Of a stretch of 64,000 bases of DNA, positions 48,374 to 59,154 are shown piece by piece (position 1 is the first letter of the stretch; every line of letters starts with the position of its first letter). The notes beneath the pieces are model-generated. The model was given only the letters and a program-made list of their open reading frames with translations, searched no databases and was not told the origin of the DNA. This DNA is from Dimorphilus gyrociliatus (taxonomy: Eukaryota > Annelida > Polychaeta > Dinophilidae): NCBI GenBank assembly GCA_904063045.1, contig CAJFCJ010000005.1, positions 2,536,165 to 2,600,164 on the forward strand. The letters run 5' to 3'. The position numbers were made by a program, and so were the translations under genes.

Positions 48374-49924
48374 TCATTCAGTATTTGGTTTATAGGTCAC
48401 TTCGATTAATGCTAGACTATCTTCGTTGTATAAAGACATACCAAATTTACCAGTTCTAGTTAATCCAACGATACTGTACTTACAATCGATTTCAATCTCT
48501 TTCTTAAAATTTAGATTAAAATCATAAATATAATTGAATTTCTTATTATTTTCTCTATCGAACCATACAAGTAAAAATCCATTTTTCGGGAATGTAAGTA
48601 ATTGTTCTACATCGTTGCAGTTCATTCGTCTAATGCCTATTCCAGATAATTTATCAAGTAAAACTAATTGGTCTTCATGTTTAATAAGGCAATTTCCATT
48701 TTCAAGAATACAAGCCTTTGAACAATAATATTCGTCATTTTGCCAAACGCATTCATCGTTTGAGAAAAAATACAGGATATCATTTTCATCTTTAGTTAGA
48801 ATGTATCTATTAAATTTGCCGTCTTCAATTGCATTTAGTTGGAAATATTCATTATTAGAAAGGACTTTTAATGATATTCTCTTTTTAAATGGTTTCTCAG
48901 CCATAAGTAAATGTCCAGTTTCGTAATCGATACAATAAAGATAATTATCTGTAACAACCAAAGCAGAAACCTCTTTCTCCAAATAAAATTTTACAGTATC
49001 TTTCCGAGAGGAGAAAGGTAAAAATACCAAACAAGACATTTCAAGTCCTGGTTTGCTTTCAAAGCTTCTATCAATATAATAAAATCCTTCGTCAGTTAAG
49101 CACAATGAATATTTCGGTAATTTGTCAAACTTTTTCAGCAATAAGCATTTATCAATCTCATTGTTCGGAAATGATTGATATTCTATCCCAAAATCATAGT
49201 TTATATCTAAGACTCTACTACCTATTTCAACATATTTTTCTTCAGAAATAGCTTTTAAAAGATCATTTGCTTCAGTTTCTTTCAGAAATATATTTTGAAT
49301 ATCAATATCTGAGAATCTTAATACGTCCTCCCTTTTGTCAAATAGCTTATGAACCTTATGTCTTAGGGAATCCATTTTTGAAGACAAAATTTGTAACCAA
49401 TTCATTTCAATTTCTTCCAAAGTTTCCAAAATTTTAGTCTTCTCTTTTTCATTTTTTTCTCTTAAGATTTTAATTTGCGGCAACAATCTTTCTTTCATTC
49501 CCTCTAATTTCTTTTTAAGACATTTGACTAAGGCAATATTACACGTTTCTTTGCTGTGATTTTTCTCAAAACAAATTGGACATAAGTTCATCTTTTTACA
49601 GCTGGTACATGCCAATTCTGGCTGATAGATATCTTCTTGGTGTTCCTCGCAGAGTGTTTTATCTTCTTTCTCAATTATACAACTCAATTCGGTGGTGTGA
49701 AGAAATTCATTAACTGTTGAAGGTATCATGGTAATTTTGCGACAAAATGGACAAACAATAGTTCCATCCTTCATCCAATCTTCCAAACATTTACAGCAAA
49801 AAATGTGGTGACAATTGAGAGCCTTAGGGTTAGATTCAAGCCAAACATCCAAACAAATTGCACACTCAATTTTATCTTTTTTAACGTAATACTTAGAAGA
49901 CGTTGTTTTATCGCTCATTTTCAT
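48374..49924 (-). CDS. TRIM-like protein: RING, B-box, coiled coil, beta-propeller
   Basis: 516 residues from the ATG at 49924 (MKMSDKTTSSKYYV); a second ATG at 49918 is equally possible, and the frame upstream reaches only a TTG. RING: CAICLDVW, LNCHHIFCCKCL, CPFC, with an extra Cys in the third ligand cluster. B-box-like CEEHQEDIYQPELAC to NHSKETC. The coiled coil is about 135-230 with long Glu/Lys stretches. Propeller: CLTDEGFYYIDR, LVVTDNYLYCID, SKACILENGNCLIK, TFPKNGFLLVWF. The C terminus runs about seven residues past the usual end (LIEVTYKPNTE). It converges with the plus-strand gene ending at 48250. Confidence 0.92.
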   Translation of the reverse strand: MKMSDKTTSSKYYVKKDKIECAICLDVWLESNPKALNCHHIFCCKCLEDWMKDGTIVCPFCRKITMIPSTVNEFLHTTELSCIIEKEDKTLCEEHQEDIYQPELACTSCKKMNLCPICFEKNHSKETCNIALVKCLKKKLEGMKERLLPQIKILREKNEKEKTKILETLEEIEMNWLQILSSKMDSLRHKVHKLFDKREDVLRFSDIDIQNIFLKETEANDLLKAISEEKYVEIGSRVLDINYDFGIEYQSFPNNEIDKCLLLKKFDKLPKYSLCLTDEGFYYIDRSFESKPGLEMSCLVFLPFSSRKDTVKFYLEKEVSALVVTDNYLYCIDYETGHLLMAEKPFKKRISLKVLSNNEYFQLNAIEDGKFNRYILTKDENDILYFFSNDECVWQNDEYYCSKACILENGNCLIKHEDQLVLLDKLSGIGIRRMNCNDVEQLLTFPKNGFLLVWFDRENNKKFNYIYDFNLNFKKEIEIDCKYSIVGLTRTGKFGMSLYNEDSLALIEVTYKPNTE

Positions 49925-50632
49925 GAAATAACTCGGAAAACAAAAATCTACTAAATGGGTATTGAATAACCACAATGGTTATAATAGATATGTCATATGT
50001 TTAAACGCTTAAATTTATTTATAGCATGTAATTCTTACCGTCCTCTGATAGATAGTAGCTTTCCAAGTAGAATTTTTCTATTTTCGGTATGCAGACGGCA
50101 TTCCTTGATAAGCCATGTTATCATTCAATTATTAGTAGTAAACCGTTCAAGTAGTGTTCACTGAGAATTCTTCAGTGTGACTATTATTATTTCTAAATAA
50201 TTGTATCATAGAATATGCTTGGGCTAATGGATCAAAAGAAAATCAAGGGTTCTTTTCTATTGATGTTCAATTCATAAAAATGTAGATAATTAGGAGGAAT
50301 TTTATAAATGTTTGATACAAAATTTTTCGGACAATCGAAAATAAAAACTGGTAAATTGTCGGAAACGCCTCTAAGTAGGTAACTAAAAAAAAAGTTGATA
50401 AGACTCATCTAATTGGAACAGTTTAGTTAGATAAATAATTTGAAATAGTTCTCAGCCTAAAAAACATTCAATGTGTTACTTTGATGTCTACTGATTTTCT
50501 CTTGTCCATTTGTTGGCCAACTGTCCGATTAGTTTGTTCAAGTTTTCATATTTAAAGGGGAAAATTTTCTCTACCAGTTTTTTTATATAAGGTTTGAATT
50601 GTATCATTAAAATTATTTGAGAAAAGATTACA
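49925..50632. other. Intergenic, divergent spacer
   Basis: AT-rich DNA between divergent TRIM-like genes. No shared promoter motif or gene recognised. Confidence 0.5.
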
Positions 50633-52153
50633 ATGGCTAATAGTAGATATTACATCGATGAGAAAGATTTACAATGTGGTATATGTTTAGAGGCGTGGCT
50701 TGATAAGGATCCCAGGGTTCTTCCTTGTCAGCATACGTTCTGTTTTGGATGTTTAAACGGAACTAGTCGGTTTAATTTTATAAATTGTCCAATGTGTCGT
50801 TTAAGAGTTCAAATTCCTAGTGGAGACGTTAATAATTTTCCAAAGAATCTATTTAAGAATGCTATTCAAACGCATATTATTGAGAAATGCTTAAAACACG
50901 ACAAACAAGTAATAAAACCGAAGATTGTTTGTCTAACTTGTAGAAGTGAAAATCTATGTGGATTGTGTCTAGATGACGATCATTCGGATTATTGTAGTAT
51001 AAAATCGTTTTTAAATGTTCAAGAAGCCGTTAAAGACTTTAAAGACGCTTGTCTTGAATTAGTTAACCAACATAATTCAGAAATTGATGATGAAGTAAAA
51101 AAATTAATGGATAAAATAAGTGAAAAAAAGAAATTATGGCAATCTTTAATTGATAAGAATGAAAGAGATCTAAAGACTAAAGTATTGAAATCTAAACAGA
51201 AAAAACAGGAAGTATCGTCAAGAATTTTGAAGAAATTAGAAAATATATTCATTGATCAAAATGATATAAAAGAAGATATAGCAAATTTCTTATCAACTAA
51301 ATTAACGGATAAAAATTCATTAAAGTTTGTTATTTATCCGGAGATTAATGATATTAATACAAGAAATTATAAAATCATTTCAAAGTGTATCTATACAACA
51401 GACTTTAATTTTGTCTTTGGTTATTTTTGCTATACAGACGAAGGGCTTTATGAATTATCTCACGATTCAACTGATAATGATTACGAAAAGAATGATGAAC
51501 TACCTGTTCTTTGTCTTCGAGAGAAGAACGATTCAAATCCTATAAAGTATACACTAAGCCATAGAATATCTAATTTTGTTGTTATTGATAGTTGTATATA
51601 TGGAATACAAACTAATGTAGGATCTTTATTAATCTGTAAAAAACCTTTCAAAAAGCATATTGAATTTTCAACCGTTTACCAAGAGAAGCAAGTATGGTTT
51701 ATCAACGCCTACGAAGATAACGAAGGCAATCGTTACGTTCTTACTTATGGTAATTCTTACAAAACTCATCTATGCTACTTTATTAATGACGAAATAAAGT
51801 GGGAAAAGAATTTAGTGGATTTTCCAATGGACGCCTGTATACTTTCCAACGGATATGTTGTTATAGGAACAAATTCTCAATTTCTCGTGTTCAATAAAGA
51901 CGACGGAAGGGTTAAAGCTGTAGAAATAAGGGGAAAAATAGCAAAAGTTTCTCTTTGTCCCCTGCATACTGGTGGATTTTTAATGACAGATGACAATTTA
52001 CCAAAACTTAAACAATATGATAATTTAATTAACTATGTTAAAGATATTTACATTGACGTTCATCCAGACATTTGTAGAACTACAAAATCTGGTATGCTCT
52101 TTTTGAGACCATCAACCGAAGTTATAAATGCAAGATTGTATAAGCTAAAATAA
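50633..52153 (+). CDS. TRIM-like protein: RING, B-box, coiled coil, beta-propeller
   Basis: 506 residues beginning MANSRYYIDEKDLQC. RING core LPCQHTFCFGCL, then CPMC. The B-box-like site has one residue fewer near its end (CLKHDKQVIKPKIVC to DHSDYC). The coiled coil is about 125-215 and very Lys-rich. Propeller: CYTDEGLYELSH, FVVIDSCIYGIQ, MDACILSNGYVVIG, LHTGGFLMTDD, final ARLYKLK. AATAAA is at 52178-52183. Its closest in-window relatives are 40024 and 46685. Confidence 0.92.
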   Translation: MANSRYYIDEKDLQCGICLEAWLDKDPRVLPCQHTFCFGCLNGTSRFNFINCPMCRLRVQIPSGDVNNFPKNLFKNAIQTHIIEKCLKHDKQVIKPKIVCLTCRSENLCGLCLDDDHSDYCSIKSFLNVQEAVKDFKDACLELVNQHNSEIDDEVKKLMDKISEKKKLWQSLIDKNERDLKTKVLKSKQKKQEVSSRILKKLENIFIDQNDIKEDIANFLSTKLTDKNSLKFVIYPEINDINTRNYKIISKCIYTTDFNFVFGYFCYTDEGLYELSHDSTDNDYEKNDELPVLCLREKNDSNPIKYTLSHRISNFVVIDSCIYGIQTNVGSLLICKKPFKKHIEFSTVYQEKQVWFINAYEDNEGNRYVLTYGNSYKTHLCYFINDEIKWEKNLVDFPMDACILSNGYVVIGTNSQFLVFNKDDGRVKAVEIRGKIAKVSLCPLHTGGFLMTDDNLPKLKQYDNLINYVKDIYIDVHPDICRTTKSGMLFLRPSTEVINARLYKLK

Positions 52154-53105
52154 TAAGATGTTATATATGTTTCGTTAAATAAAATAGTAATATATATTAA
52201 CTAAATTCAGAGTTAAATCATTCAGATCTCTTACAATAACACTGTCTGCTTACAAATATTAAAAGTAGCTTCTATCTTTATACATTGGAATAATTTAAAA
52301 TGGTGATAATACAATGACTTTTTCTAATCCTTAATGACGTCAGAAAGAAAACTTTTACATTATATATTTTCAAAAAAAGTTAAATAAACAAATAAATTAT
52401 TAATAATTATATTGTTTATTCACAAGATAAATTAATAAATTAAGTAATTTATTAAAAGAAAGTTTATTCCTGTAAGTATCTTATTACTTTTGTTCTTTGT
52501 AATTCAAGTTTCGAGTGTAAGATAATCGATTGTAACAAATTAATTATAAATTAATAATACTTTACCAGTTAATTTTTAATTAAATTTACTGCGAACCTTA
52601 TTTCGCTCTTATTTTTTAAATTAGGTAAACTAAACTGTTATTAATAATAAATAAATCTAATAATTAAAGTCAGAAATTAAAGTTTAATAAAAGTCTAATG
52701 TTTTTTAATTAATACTATTCGAGAAATAATATTGATAAGGATGAGTAACTGATTAACTCTATTGATTTATCAGTTATTTTAAAGCGTAACAACAGCTGTA
52801 AAACTTTACTATTATTAGTTGTGTAAAACCACATGTAGTATAGTATTTGAGTTTAATTAAATAGCTAAAATCTGTACAAGTATAACTGATAACGTGACCT
52901 TTACCTGCTAAAAAGATTGAAGTTTTTTTTACTCTTTTTGTTTTAAATGCTCTTTGTAAAATAACCTCTAAGGATATATATATATATATATATATAAAAT
53001 CATCGTATCGATTACTAATAAATGAAAATAAACATTTTCAGTGAGAAACAAAATAAAGTTATCTTTTGGTCAATATATTTCGCAATATTTTGAATATATT
53101 ACAAA
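52154..53105. other. Intergenic with CRE palindrome and TA microsatellite
   Basis: Extremely AT-rich. TGACGTCA (52335-52342) is a perfect CRE/ATF palindrome, but it lies about 760 nt before the next gene and may be chance. A (TA)n run covers 52974-52996. An acceptor-like ATTTTCAG ends at 53041, 65 nt before the next ATG. Confidence 0.45.
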
Positions 53106-54611
53106 ATGGCGACTGACAGCCTTCAATTTGAAGAAAGTGCTCTCGTTTGTAGTCTGTGTTTGGATTTTTGGGTTGAAAATGATCCGAGGGTTTTACCATG
53201 TCAACATACGTTTTGTTTTCAATGTTTAAAAATGTCTCCAAGCAATATTTTAACCACTTGTCCAGTTTGCCGTACGAAAGTAAACATTAGGAAGGAAAAT
53301 ATTAGTAATCTACCTAAAAATATATTAGCCAATTCGCTAAAAGAATCATCAAGGATGAGATTAAAGAATACAACAGTTTGTAAAGAGCACAATCAAGTCT
53401 TATGCAAACCGAAGCTTGTTTGTAAAACTTGTAAGGAATATAATATTTGCGAAGAATGTCTCAATGATTCTCATAAAAATTGTCAAATTCGCCTATTCGA
53501 ACATTTAAATAGAGAGACGAGACTATTAAAGAAAAGATGGGAGCCTGTATTAAATAGAATAGAATGTAATTTAAGAAAAAATGCAAAGAATTTCAAAATG
53601 GAATTGAATGAAATTGAAATGAAATTTCGAAAAAATTTCATAAAAATCAGAAATGAATTAGAACGAAAAGAAGAAACAGAATTAAATAAAATAAAATTAA
53701 TGAGAAATAGGCTTAAAGGTGAATTTTATAGAATGAAAGATTTAGAGAGAGAGATAGAGAATTTTAAAAATGACTCTAAATTTTCATATACAATTCCAAA
53801 TGTTGAAATTGAATTAAATCTATCAGAAAATTGCGCTAATACTAGACAAAATAAAGTATTAGTCAAGATCCAAGAATTCCATAATTTGGATTGCGATATA
53901 TCTTTTACAGATATTGGTATTATTAAATTATATTCAAATCAAAACAATCAACAATACTTTCGTATTGAATTTGAAAATTCTGAAGTAAAGGAAATACCTG
54001 TTAATCATACTATCAACACGTTTGCAGCTAATAAAAATTTTATCTATACTTCTAGAGTTCATCCTTATATAAGTTTGACAAAATGTTCTATAAATTCAAT
54101 GGCAGATGGATATCATTTTGAAATTATTGATAATTTCTACGAATTGGTTGGTAGGAACATCGGATTTATTGCGTCAGATAACGATTACGATTCATTTTTA
54201 TATATCTTTGCAAAATTTGGAGATCTTTACTTTAAACTTTATAAAAATGGTGAAAAGATTTGGTATCAAAGGTTTAAAATGAATCTTGTTGATTGTTGTT
54301 TCCTTAATAATGGTAATATACTATTGGCCGGCGAAGATTATTTACAAGTATTACATAAAGACAATGGTGAAAAGATCTTTGAAAAGAATACGCAACCAAA
54401 AATTCAATCTATAACATCAGTGCCAAACAACGGATTCATGTTAACAAGATACCAAGAACAACTTATCTATATCTATAATGATTGTTTTCATTTAAGTAAG
54501 ACAATTGAAATTGATTTTTTCCCATCCAAAATTCAAATGACAAACTCATTCAAACTTTTAATTCAAAATTTAGATTGTCCATTAACAGCTGTATTATACA
54601 AATATATATAG
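53106..54611 (+). CDS. TRIM-like protein: RING, B-box, coiled coil, beta-propeller
   Basis: 501 residues beginning MATDSLQFEESALVC. RING core LPCQHTFCFQCL, then CPVC. The B-box-like site CKEHNQVLCKPKLVC to SHKNC is shortened at its last ligand pair. The coiled coil is about 130-225 and unusually basic, with repeated Arg/Lys-Glu motifs. The propeller is divergent: FTDIGIIKLYS (blade 1), FAANKNFIYTSR (blade 2), VDCCFLNNGNILLAG (blade 4), SVPNNGFMLTRY (blade 5), final AVLYKYI. Confidence 0.9.
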   Translation: MATDSLQFEESALVCSLCLDFWVENDPRVLPCQHTFCFQCLKMSPSNILTTCPVCRTKVNIRKENISNLPKNILANSLKESSRMRLKNTTVCKEHNQVLCKPKLVCKTCKEYNICEECLNDSHKNCQIRLFEHLNRETRLLKKRWEPVLNRIECNLRKNAKNFKMELNEIEMKFRKNFIKIRNELERKEETELNKIKLMRNRLKGEFYRMKDLEREIENFKNDSKFSYTIPNVEIELNLSENCANTRQNKVLVKIQEFHNLDCDISFTDIGIIKLYSNQNNQQYFRIEFENSEVKEIPVNHTINTFAANKNFIYTSRVHPYISLTKCSINSMADGYHFEIIDNFYELVGRNIGFIASDNDYDSFLYIFAKFGDLYFKLYKNGEKIWYQRFKMNLVDCCFLNNGNILLAGEDYLQVLHKDNGEKIFEKNTQPKIQSITSVPNNGFMLTRYQEQLIYIYNDCFHLSKTIEIDFFPSKIQMTNSFKLLIQNLDCPLTAVLYKYI

Positions 54612-55087
54612 TTATATTATCTTTATTTCTATTAGTTAACCATAATATATGTGTGTATTTCTTACTAATCAATCAAGGGAAAGCAATGCTACTACTCTTC
54701 ATCTCTTCTTCTTCTTCTTCTTCTTTGTCTTCTTCTTGAATGTAATTCGTTTATTAGATAGAAAAAAAAAACAGTTATTTCTATAAAAAGAATTAATTGA
54801 CCTAGAAATAAAATTTAAATTTAGAAACATAAAAATAGACAGAAAAAATCTATAAAACAAAAATATGTTGAAATTGGACTTATAGGCCTATAGTATTCAT
54901 AGCAAAACAAGCCTTGAACAGGCCTTTTATATTGAAATAAACACTAGTATATTACAAATATAAAGTTAACATTTCTGTGATTTTCGCTTTTATATATCAA
55001 GGCTATTTCGTTTTTAGAATTAAATACAAGTAAGAATAAATATCTTTATAATATTCTTTTCATAGATCTTCTTTTAGAAAATTTGAA
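54612..55087. other. Intergenic with TTC microsatellite
   Basis: A (TTC)n-rich tract lies at about 54694-54738. The rest is AT-rich. An acceptor-like GTTTTTAG ends at 55017, 71 nt before the next ATG. No gene seen. Confidence 0.5.
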
Positions 55088-56596
55088 ATGGAGATGAATG
55101 AATATTTAGTAAAGGAGGATCCTTTAATATGTACAATATGCTTAGATTTATGGATTGGAAAGAATCCTAGAGCTCTACCTTGTCAGCATACATTTTGCGA
55201 AGATTGTTTAAAAACAACTATCGCTAATAAATGTATAGTTTGTCCTCAGTGCCGTTTACGAACTCAACTACCAAATGGCAAGATATCTGATTTACCTAAG
55301 AGTGTTTTCGATAGTAACATAACGATAAATTCAGTTCAATTTTGCTCTAGACATTATCAAAAGCTTATAGAACCAAGATTTGTTTGTCAAAGTTGTCATA
55401 TGGAGAATTTATGCGAAGAATGCCTCAATAATTGCCATACTCAAAGTACTTGCGTCATAAAATCGCACGAATCTATAAAACAAGATTCAAAAGAATTTAA
55501 AGATAACTGCCAAAAGCATATAAACCAATGGACAATTTCAATTAAAAATGAAATTGATTACCTTCAAAAGAAACTATTTGAATTAGAGAAAACTTGGTAT
55601 AGTACAATTAGAGAGAAATTAATAAAATTAAGAAATAGGATAGAGAAATACGAAGAAGATAAATTTGGAATACTTAAGACAATATCCGAAAATATTGAAA
55701 ATACATTTTTCGACGAAGATCTATGGATAGAAAGTATTAAAACTATTACAAATACTGTATTAATTGATAATAATAAATTGGAAATTCAAATTGATTACGA
55801 TATAATGGAAAGTGAATTGAATGATTTAAAAATAATTAAAACTTCTAGCGAATTAACTACAAACTCTCCATTTCATACTTGCTTCTCATTTGGTACAGAT
55901 GGATACTACGGTCTCAATCCTATAATAGATGCAAAGAAACTTCTTTATATATCAGGTTTAAATGTAAATAATAACAAACAATTCCAATTAGATAAATCTA
56001 TATCCAATTTTGTTATTTCGGACAATTATATTTATGCGTTAGAAGAGGAAACTGGTAGATTATTAAGTGCTAAGAAACCTTTTGATCAAATGATTAATTT
56101 AAATATTATCAATGAAGATGAAAAATTTGATAGTCTAGTTATCACAGAAAATATAGATATTGATGAAAGATATGCTCTTCTAAATACAACTGATTCAACT
56201 TTAATATTTTTAAATAATGATAAATTTATTTGGAAAAATACGTCGTTATCTTCTGCTATAGCTGATTTTTGTATTCTAAACAATGGAACTTCAATTGTAG
56301 CTTCAAAAAATCTTTTATTCTTTTTTGATAAAGAGGATGGTAACATTTTACGTAAAATCAAAACGGAAATATCCATTCCTATATCAGTTTGTTCTCATCC
56401 TAAATCTGGATTTTTTCAAGTTAATCTTAATGAATCTATTATAAAATACTATGACGATAATGTAAACTTGAACAGAGTGTATTTTGTCGGCTATAGTCCA
56501 TGGTGTATAAGATTTTCAAATTGTGATCAATTCTACCTTATTAACGATATTGTTATGTCTAATCATATCTTTTTCAGATTTAAATTAACTATTTAA
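55088..56596 (+). CDS. TRIM-like protein: RING, B-box, coiled coil, beta-propeller
   Basis: 502 residues beginning MEMNEYLVKEDPLIC. RING core LPCQHTFCEDCL, then CPQC. B-box-like CSRHYQKLIEPRFVC to CHTQSTC. Coiled coil about 130-225. Propeller: SFGTDGYYGLNP, FVISDNYIYALE, DFCILNNGTSIVAS, SHPKSGFFQVNL, final FFRFKLTI. It is the last full-length plus-strand member before the run of propeller-less genes. Confidence 0.92.
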   Translation: MEMNEYLVKEDPLICTICLDLWIGKNPRALPCQHTFCEDCLKTTIANKCIVCPQCRLRTQLPNGKISDLPKSVFDSNITINSVQFCSRHYQKLIEPRFVCQSCHMENLCEECLNNCHTQSTCVIKSHESIKQDSKEFKDNCQKHINQWTISIKNEIDYLQKKLFELEKTWYSTIREKLIKLRNRIEKYEEDKFGILKTISENIENTFFDEDLWIESIKTITNTVLIDNNKLEIQIDYDIMESELNDLKIIKTSSELTTNSPFHTCFSFGTDGYYGLNPIIDAKKLLYISGLNVNNNKQFQLDKSISNFVISDNYIYALEEETGRLLSAKKPFDQMINLNIINEDEKFDSLVITENIDIDERYALLNTTDSTLIFLNNDKFIWKNTSLSSAIADFCILNNGTSIVASKNLLFFFDKEDGNILRKIKTEISIPISVCSHPKSGFFQVNLNESIIKYYDDNVNLNRVYFVGYSPWCIRFSNCDQFYLINDIVMSNHIFFRFKLTI

Positions 56597-56998
56597 ATAA
56601 TTTATTCATATATTCATATAATTTAATTTTAATTTGTTCAAAACTATCCAATACTTGTTCACTTTTGTAATTGTTTTTTAATATCAAATTAAGTAGTTAT
56701 CATTGAAAAAAGTATCAAATAAAAATGTATTGTTAATGAGCTGTATTCAAATAAATGCGAAACAGGAAGTTAGTATTTTATTCTACTCACAACAGTTGAA
56801 CTGTAATCGTCGTCCGCATCGTCGTCATCACCGCCCCCGCCCCCTCTCCCATTTTCTCTCTTTCAAGTCGTAATTATTTGATAATATAGCTTTAAATGGT
56901 AATAATTCTTTATTTCTTTTGTTTCTTTATTAATAAAGAAAGTGATCAATTTAAATATTTTTGTTAATTATTAATGTTTTTTAAAGGAAAGGAAAGAT
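56597..56998. other. Intergenic, no gene supported
   Basis: AT-rich apart from a short C-rich patch at about 56830-56850. GAAACAGGAAGT near 56764 is an imperfect ISRE-like word. No gene seen. Confidence 0.4.
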
Positions 56999-57736
56999 AT
57001 GTTCGCCAAAGTATCCAAAATTTCAGGTCATACGTGTTGTTCAATTTGTTCTCTTCCATGGATTACAAAGAATTCGAGAACTTTTTCGTCTTCTCATAAA
57101 ATTTGTAGTAATTGTTCGATAAAACCTGTAAAGGAGAAGTATTCAACTACATGTCAATATTGTCCTGAGGAGTGTAAGTTCATTATGAAAAATGACGATC
57201 GTTCTGAATTACGAAATAGAATCGGGCCTGAAAACGATATTATTAATTATATAAAATATGATAGCGATGATGATGATGATGATATAAATACCCAGGAAGT
57301 TATTTGTCAGTACTGCAAAGGTACTTATTCATGTCAATTATGCAATGTCAAGGATCATTGTGAAGAATCGGTAATAAATCAAAATGAACTAATCACCATT
57401 ACACAAGAGAAAATGACTGAGATGAAAGATCGAATAATTGAGAATCTTGATGATGTTAAAAATCAAGTACAAAGCATTTACTCAAAAGCTAGACGAGTAC
57501 TTCAGATGAAAGTTGATAATGAAAAGGAAAAATTGAATAGATTTAAGACGGATTATTTACAACAATACGATGATCTAAGAGATAAGATTGGAAATATTTT
57601 TATAGATGAAGAGCAAACTGCAAAAGATTTATTAAATCTTAAAAACGTAAAAGCAACTTTGGAAAGGGATGTAGATATTCAATTTAATGTAGATCTTAAG
57701 AAGAGAAACGGAGCAGATTTCGAAATAGAAAAATGA
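56999..57736 (+). CDS. Propeller-less TRIM-like protein with degenerate zinc sites
   Basis: 245 residues. The RING is damaged: CSICSLPW is present, but the family PCxHxFC is SSSHKIC, so one zinc-binding Cys is lost. The last pair is CQYC with an extra EEC. The B-box half-site is also reduced: the first C..H pair is replaced by an Asp-rich run (DSDDDDDD), leaving CQYCKGTYSCQLC and a final DHC. A coiled coil (about 130-215) includes KIGNIFIDEEQTAKDL, typical of the pre-propeller region. The chain stops there. It is intact as an ORF but unlikely to be an active ligase. It may be a coiled-coil partner or an early stage of decay. Confidence 0.8.
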   Translation: MFAKVSKISGHTCCSICSLPWITKNSRTFSSSHKICSNCSIKPVKEKYSTTCQYCPEECKFIMKNDDRSELRNRIGPENDIINYIKYDSDDDDDDINTQEVICQYCKGTYSCQLCNVKDHCEESVINQNELITITQEKMTEMKDRIIENLDDVKNQVQSIYSKARRVLQMKVDNEKEKLNRFKTDYLQQYDDLRDKIGNIFIDEEQTAKDLLNLKNVKATLERDVDIQFNVDLKKRNGADFEIEK

Positions 57737-58156
57737 TAACTTTATAGCTACTTATCTATTTGATTCAATAATCTGTAATCTTTAATTATTTATTATCATT
57801 CTTAATAAAACAGTAAATAATTTCTAATTGTTGTTATTATATAATATAATATCTAAATTCTTTCTGTCTAATAAGAGAATTTAGGTTAAAGTTATAACGA
57901 ACATCAGTATAACGGTTGAAAAGACTTTGCTAATTAACTTACTCATAAATTACTACTCGTAGGACGCTATGTCACTTTAAAAAAAGAACGAAAGTCTAAA
58001 AACATACAACTAAAAGAATACTCAAAAATTTCTTATTGTAATAACAAAACTACTCTAATTTAAAAGAACAACAATATAAGTTTAATGAAAATTGACTTTC
58101 GTTTCATTTTCGGTTTATATTTCAATCGAGAAGAAACTAAAAGGTATTGAAAGAAG
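57737..58156. other. Intergenic with ISRE-like core
   Basis: AT-rich. GTTTCATTTTC at 58101-58111 fits (A)GTTTCNNTTTC except for the first base and lies 46 nt before the next ATG. No propeller remnant is visible after the upstream gene. Confidence 0.4.
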
Positions 58157-58978
58157 ATGTCAAAAAAGAATTTATTATTCTCAGTTGACGAAAGAAAGAT
58201 GAAATGTGAATTATGTTTAACTTCGTGGTATGGGAATACTCCTAAAGTTCTTAATTGTGAACATACATTTTGCAGTTCTTGTCTGGAAAGTATCGTTCTA
58301 TTATTCTTCGTCAGATGTCCTACATGTAATAAAGTAACTGATTTGGAAATGGGAGGAGTTGAACATTTACCCAATCATTTTATTGATAATGATTTCCCAT
58401 TGTACGAAGAAGAAGTATGTAATATTCACAATAGAACTCTATTATATCCAAAGCTGGTTTGCGTTTCTTGTAAGAAGATTCTGGCATGTATAGCTTGTAT
58501 TGATCTTGATCATACGAAAGAATCATGTTCTATAAGATCTTACGATAGCGCTTATCAATCTCAAAGGCAATTCCGCAGAGAATATATTTCAAAATTGAAC
58601 GAAGCTGAAGAATCATTTTTGGCTAATATCCTTCAAACTACAGTAGATATTGAGAGTATGGAAAGAAGTTGGCATTCCAAATTATCTATAAAATTAAGCA
58701 ATATAATTGATACAATCGACAATTACGAGCAGAATATCTTAAAAGTGTTCAAGAGATCGTTGAAGAAAGCTGAATATCCTTTGACCACCGAAGATGTAGA
58801 GAAAGAATTGAAAATGTTGGAAGATTTAATGATAGATATATTTAATCAGCCGAAACTAATCATTAAACTCGGTTTAGAATTTAACGAGTCAATTAACTCT
58901 GTTAAGGAAATGAATAATTCACAACAGATGTGTGAAAATGATGGAAAAAATGTTCAAGTTCACGATCTATGTCAATAA
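58157..58978 (+). CDS. Propeller-less TRIM-like protein: RING, B-box, coiled coil
   Basis: 273 residues. RING: CELCLTSW, LNCEHTFCSSCL, CPTC, all ligands present. B-box-like CNIHNRTLLYPKLVC to DHTKESC. The coiled coil (about 130-225) ends at the usual pre-propeller point (PKLIIKLGLEF). A short polar tail follows instead of blade 1. No propeller remnant is seen in the next 170 bp. The opening FSVDERKMKC matches the gene at 62979 (FTVDERKLEC), so these two are sisters. It is a plausible ligase without its own substrate-binding domain. Confidence 0.88.
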   Translation: MSKKNLLFSVDERKMKCELCLTSWYGNTPKVLNCEHTFCSSCLESIVLLFFVRCPTCNKVTDLEMGGVEHLPNHFIDNDFPLYEEEVCNIHNRTLLYPKLVCVSCKKILACIACIDLDHTKESCSIRSYDSAYQSQRQFRREYISKLNEAEESFLANILQTTVDIESMERSWHSKLSIKLSNIIDTIDNYEQNILKVFKRSLKKAEYPLTTEDVEKELKMLEDLMIDIFNQPKLIIKLGLEFNESINSVKEMNNSQQMCENDGKNVQVHDLCQ

Positions 58979-59154
58979 TTGATTCAAAATATAATTAAAA
59001 ATGATTAATCTTTATAAAATGTATTCATTTAATATAATTTAATAAATAAATCAAAATACCTTATTACACTGTAGTATGTTAATTAATATGATAAATTTAT
59101 AAAATAATAAGTTTCAGAGTTTCAGTAGTTTAGATGAAAAAGCTTTTGAATTAA

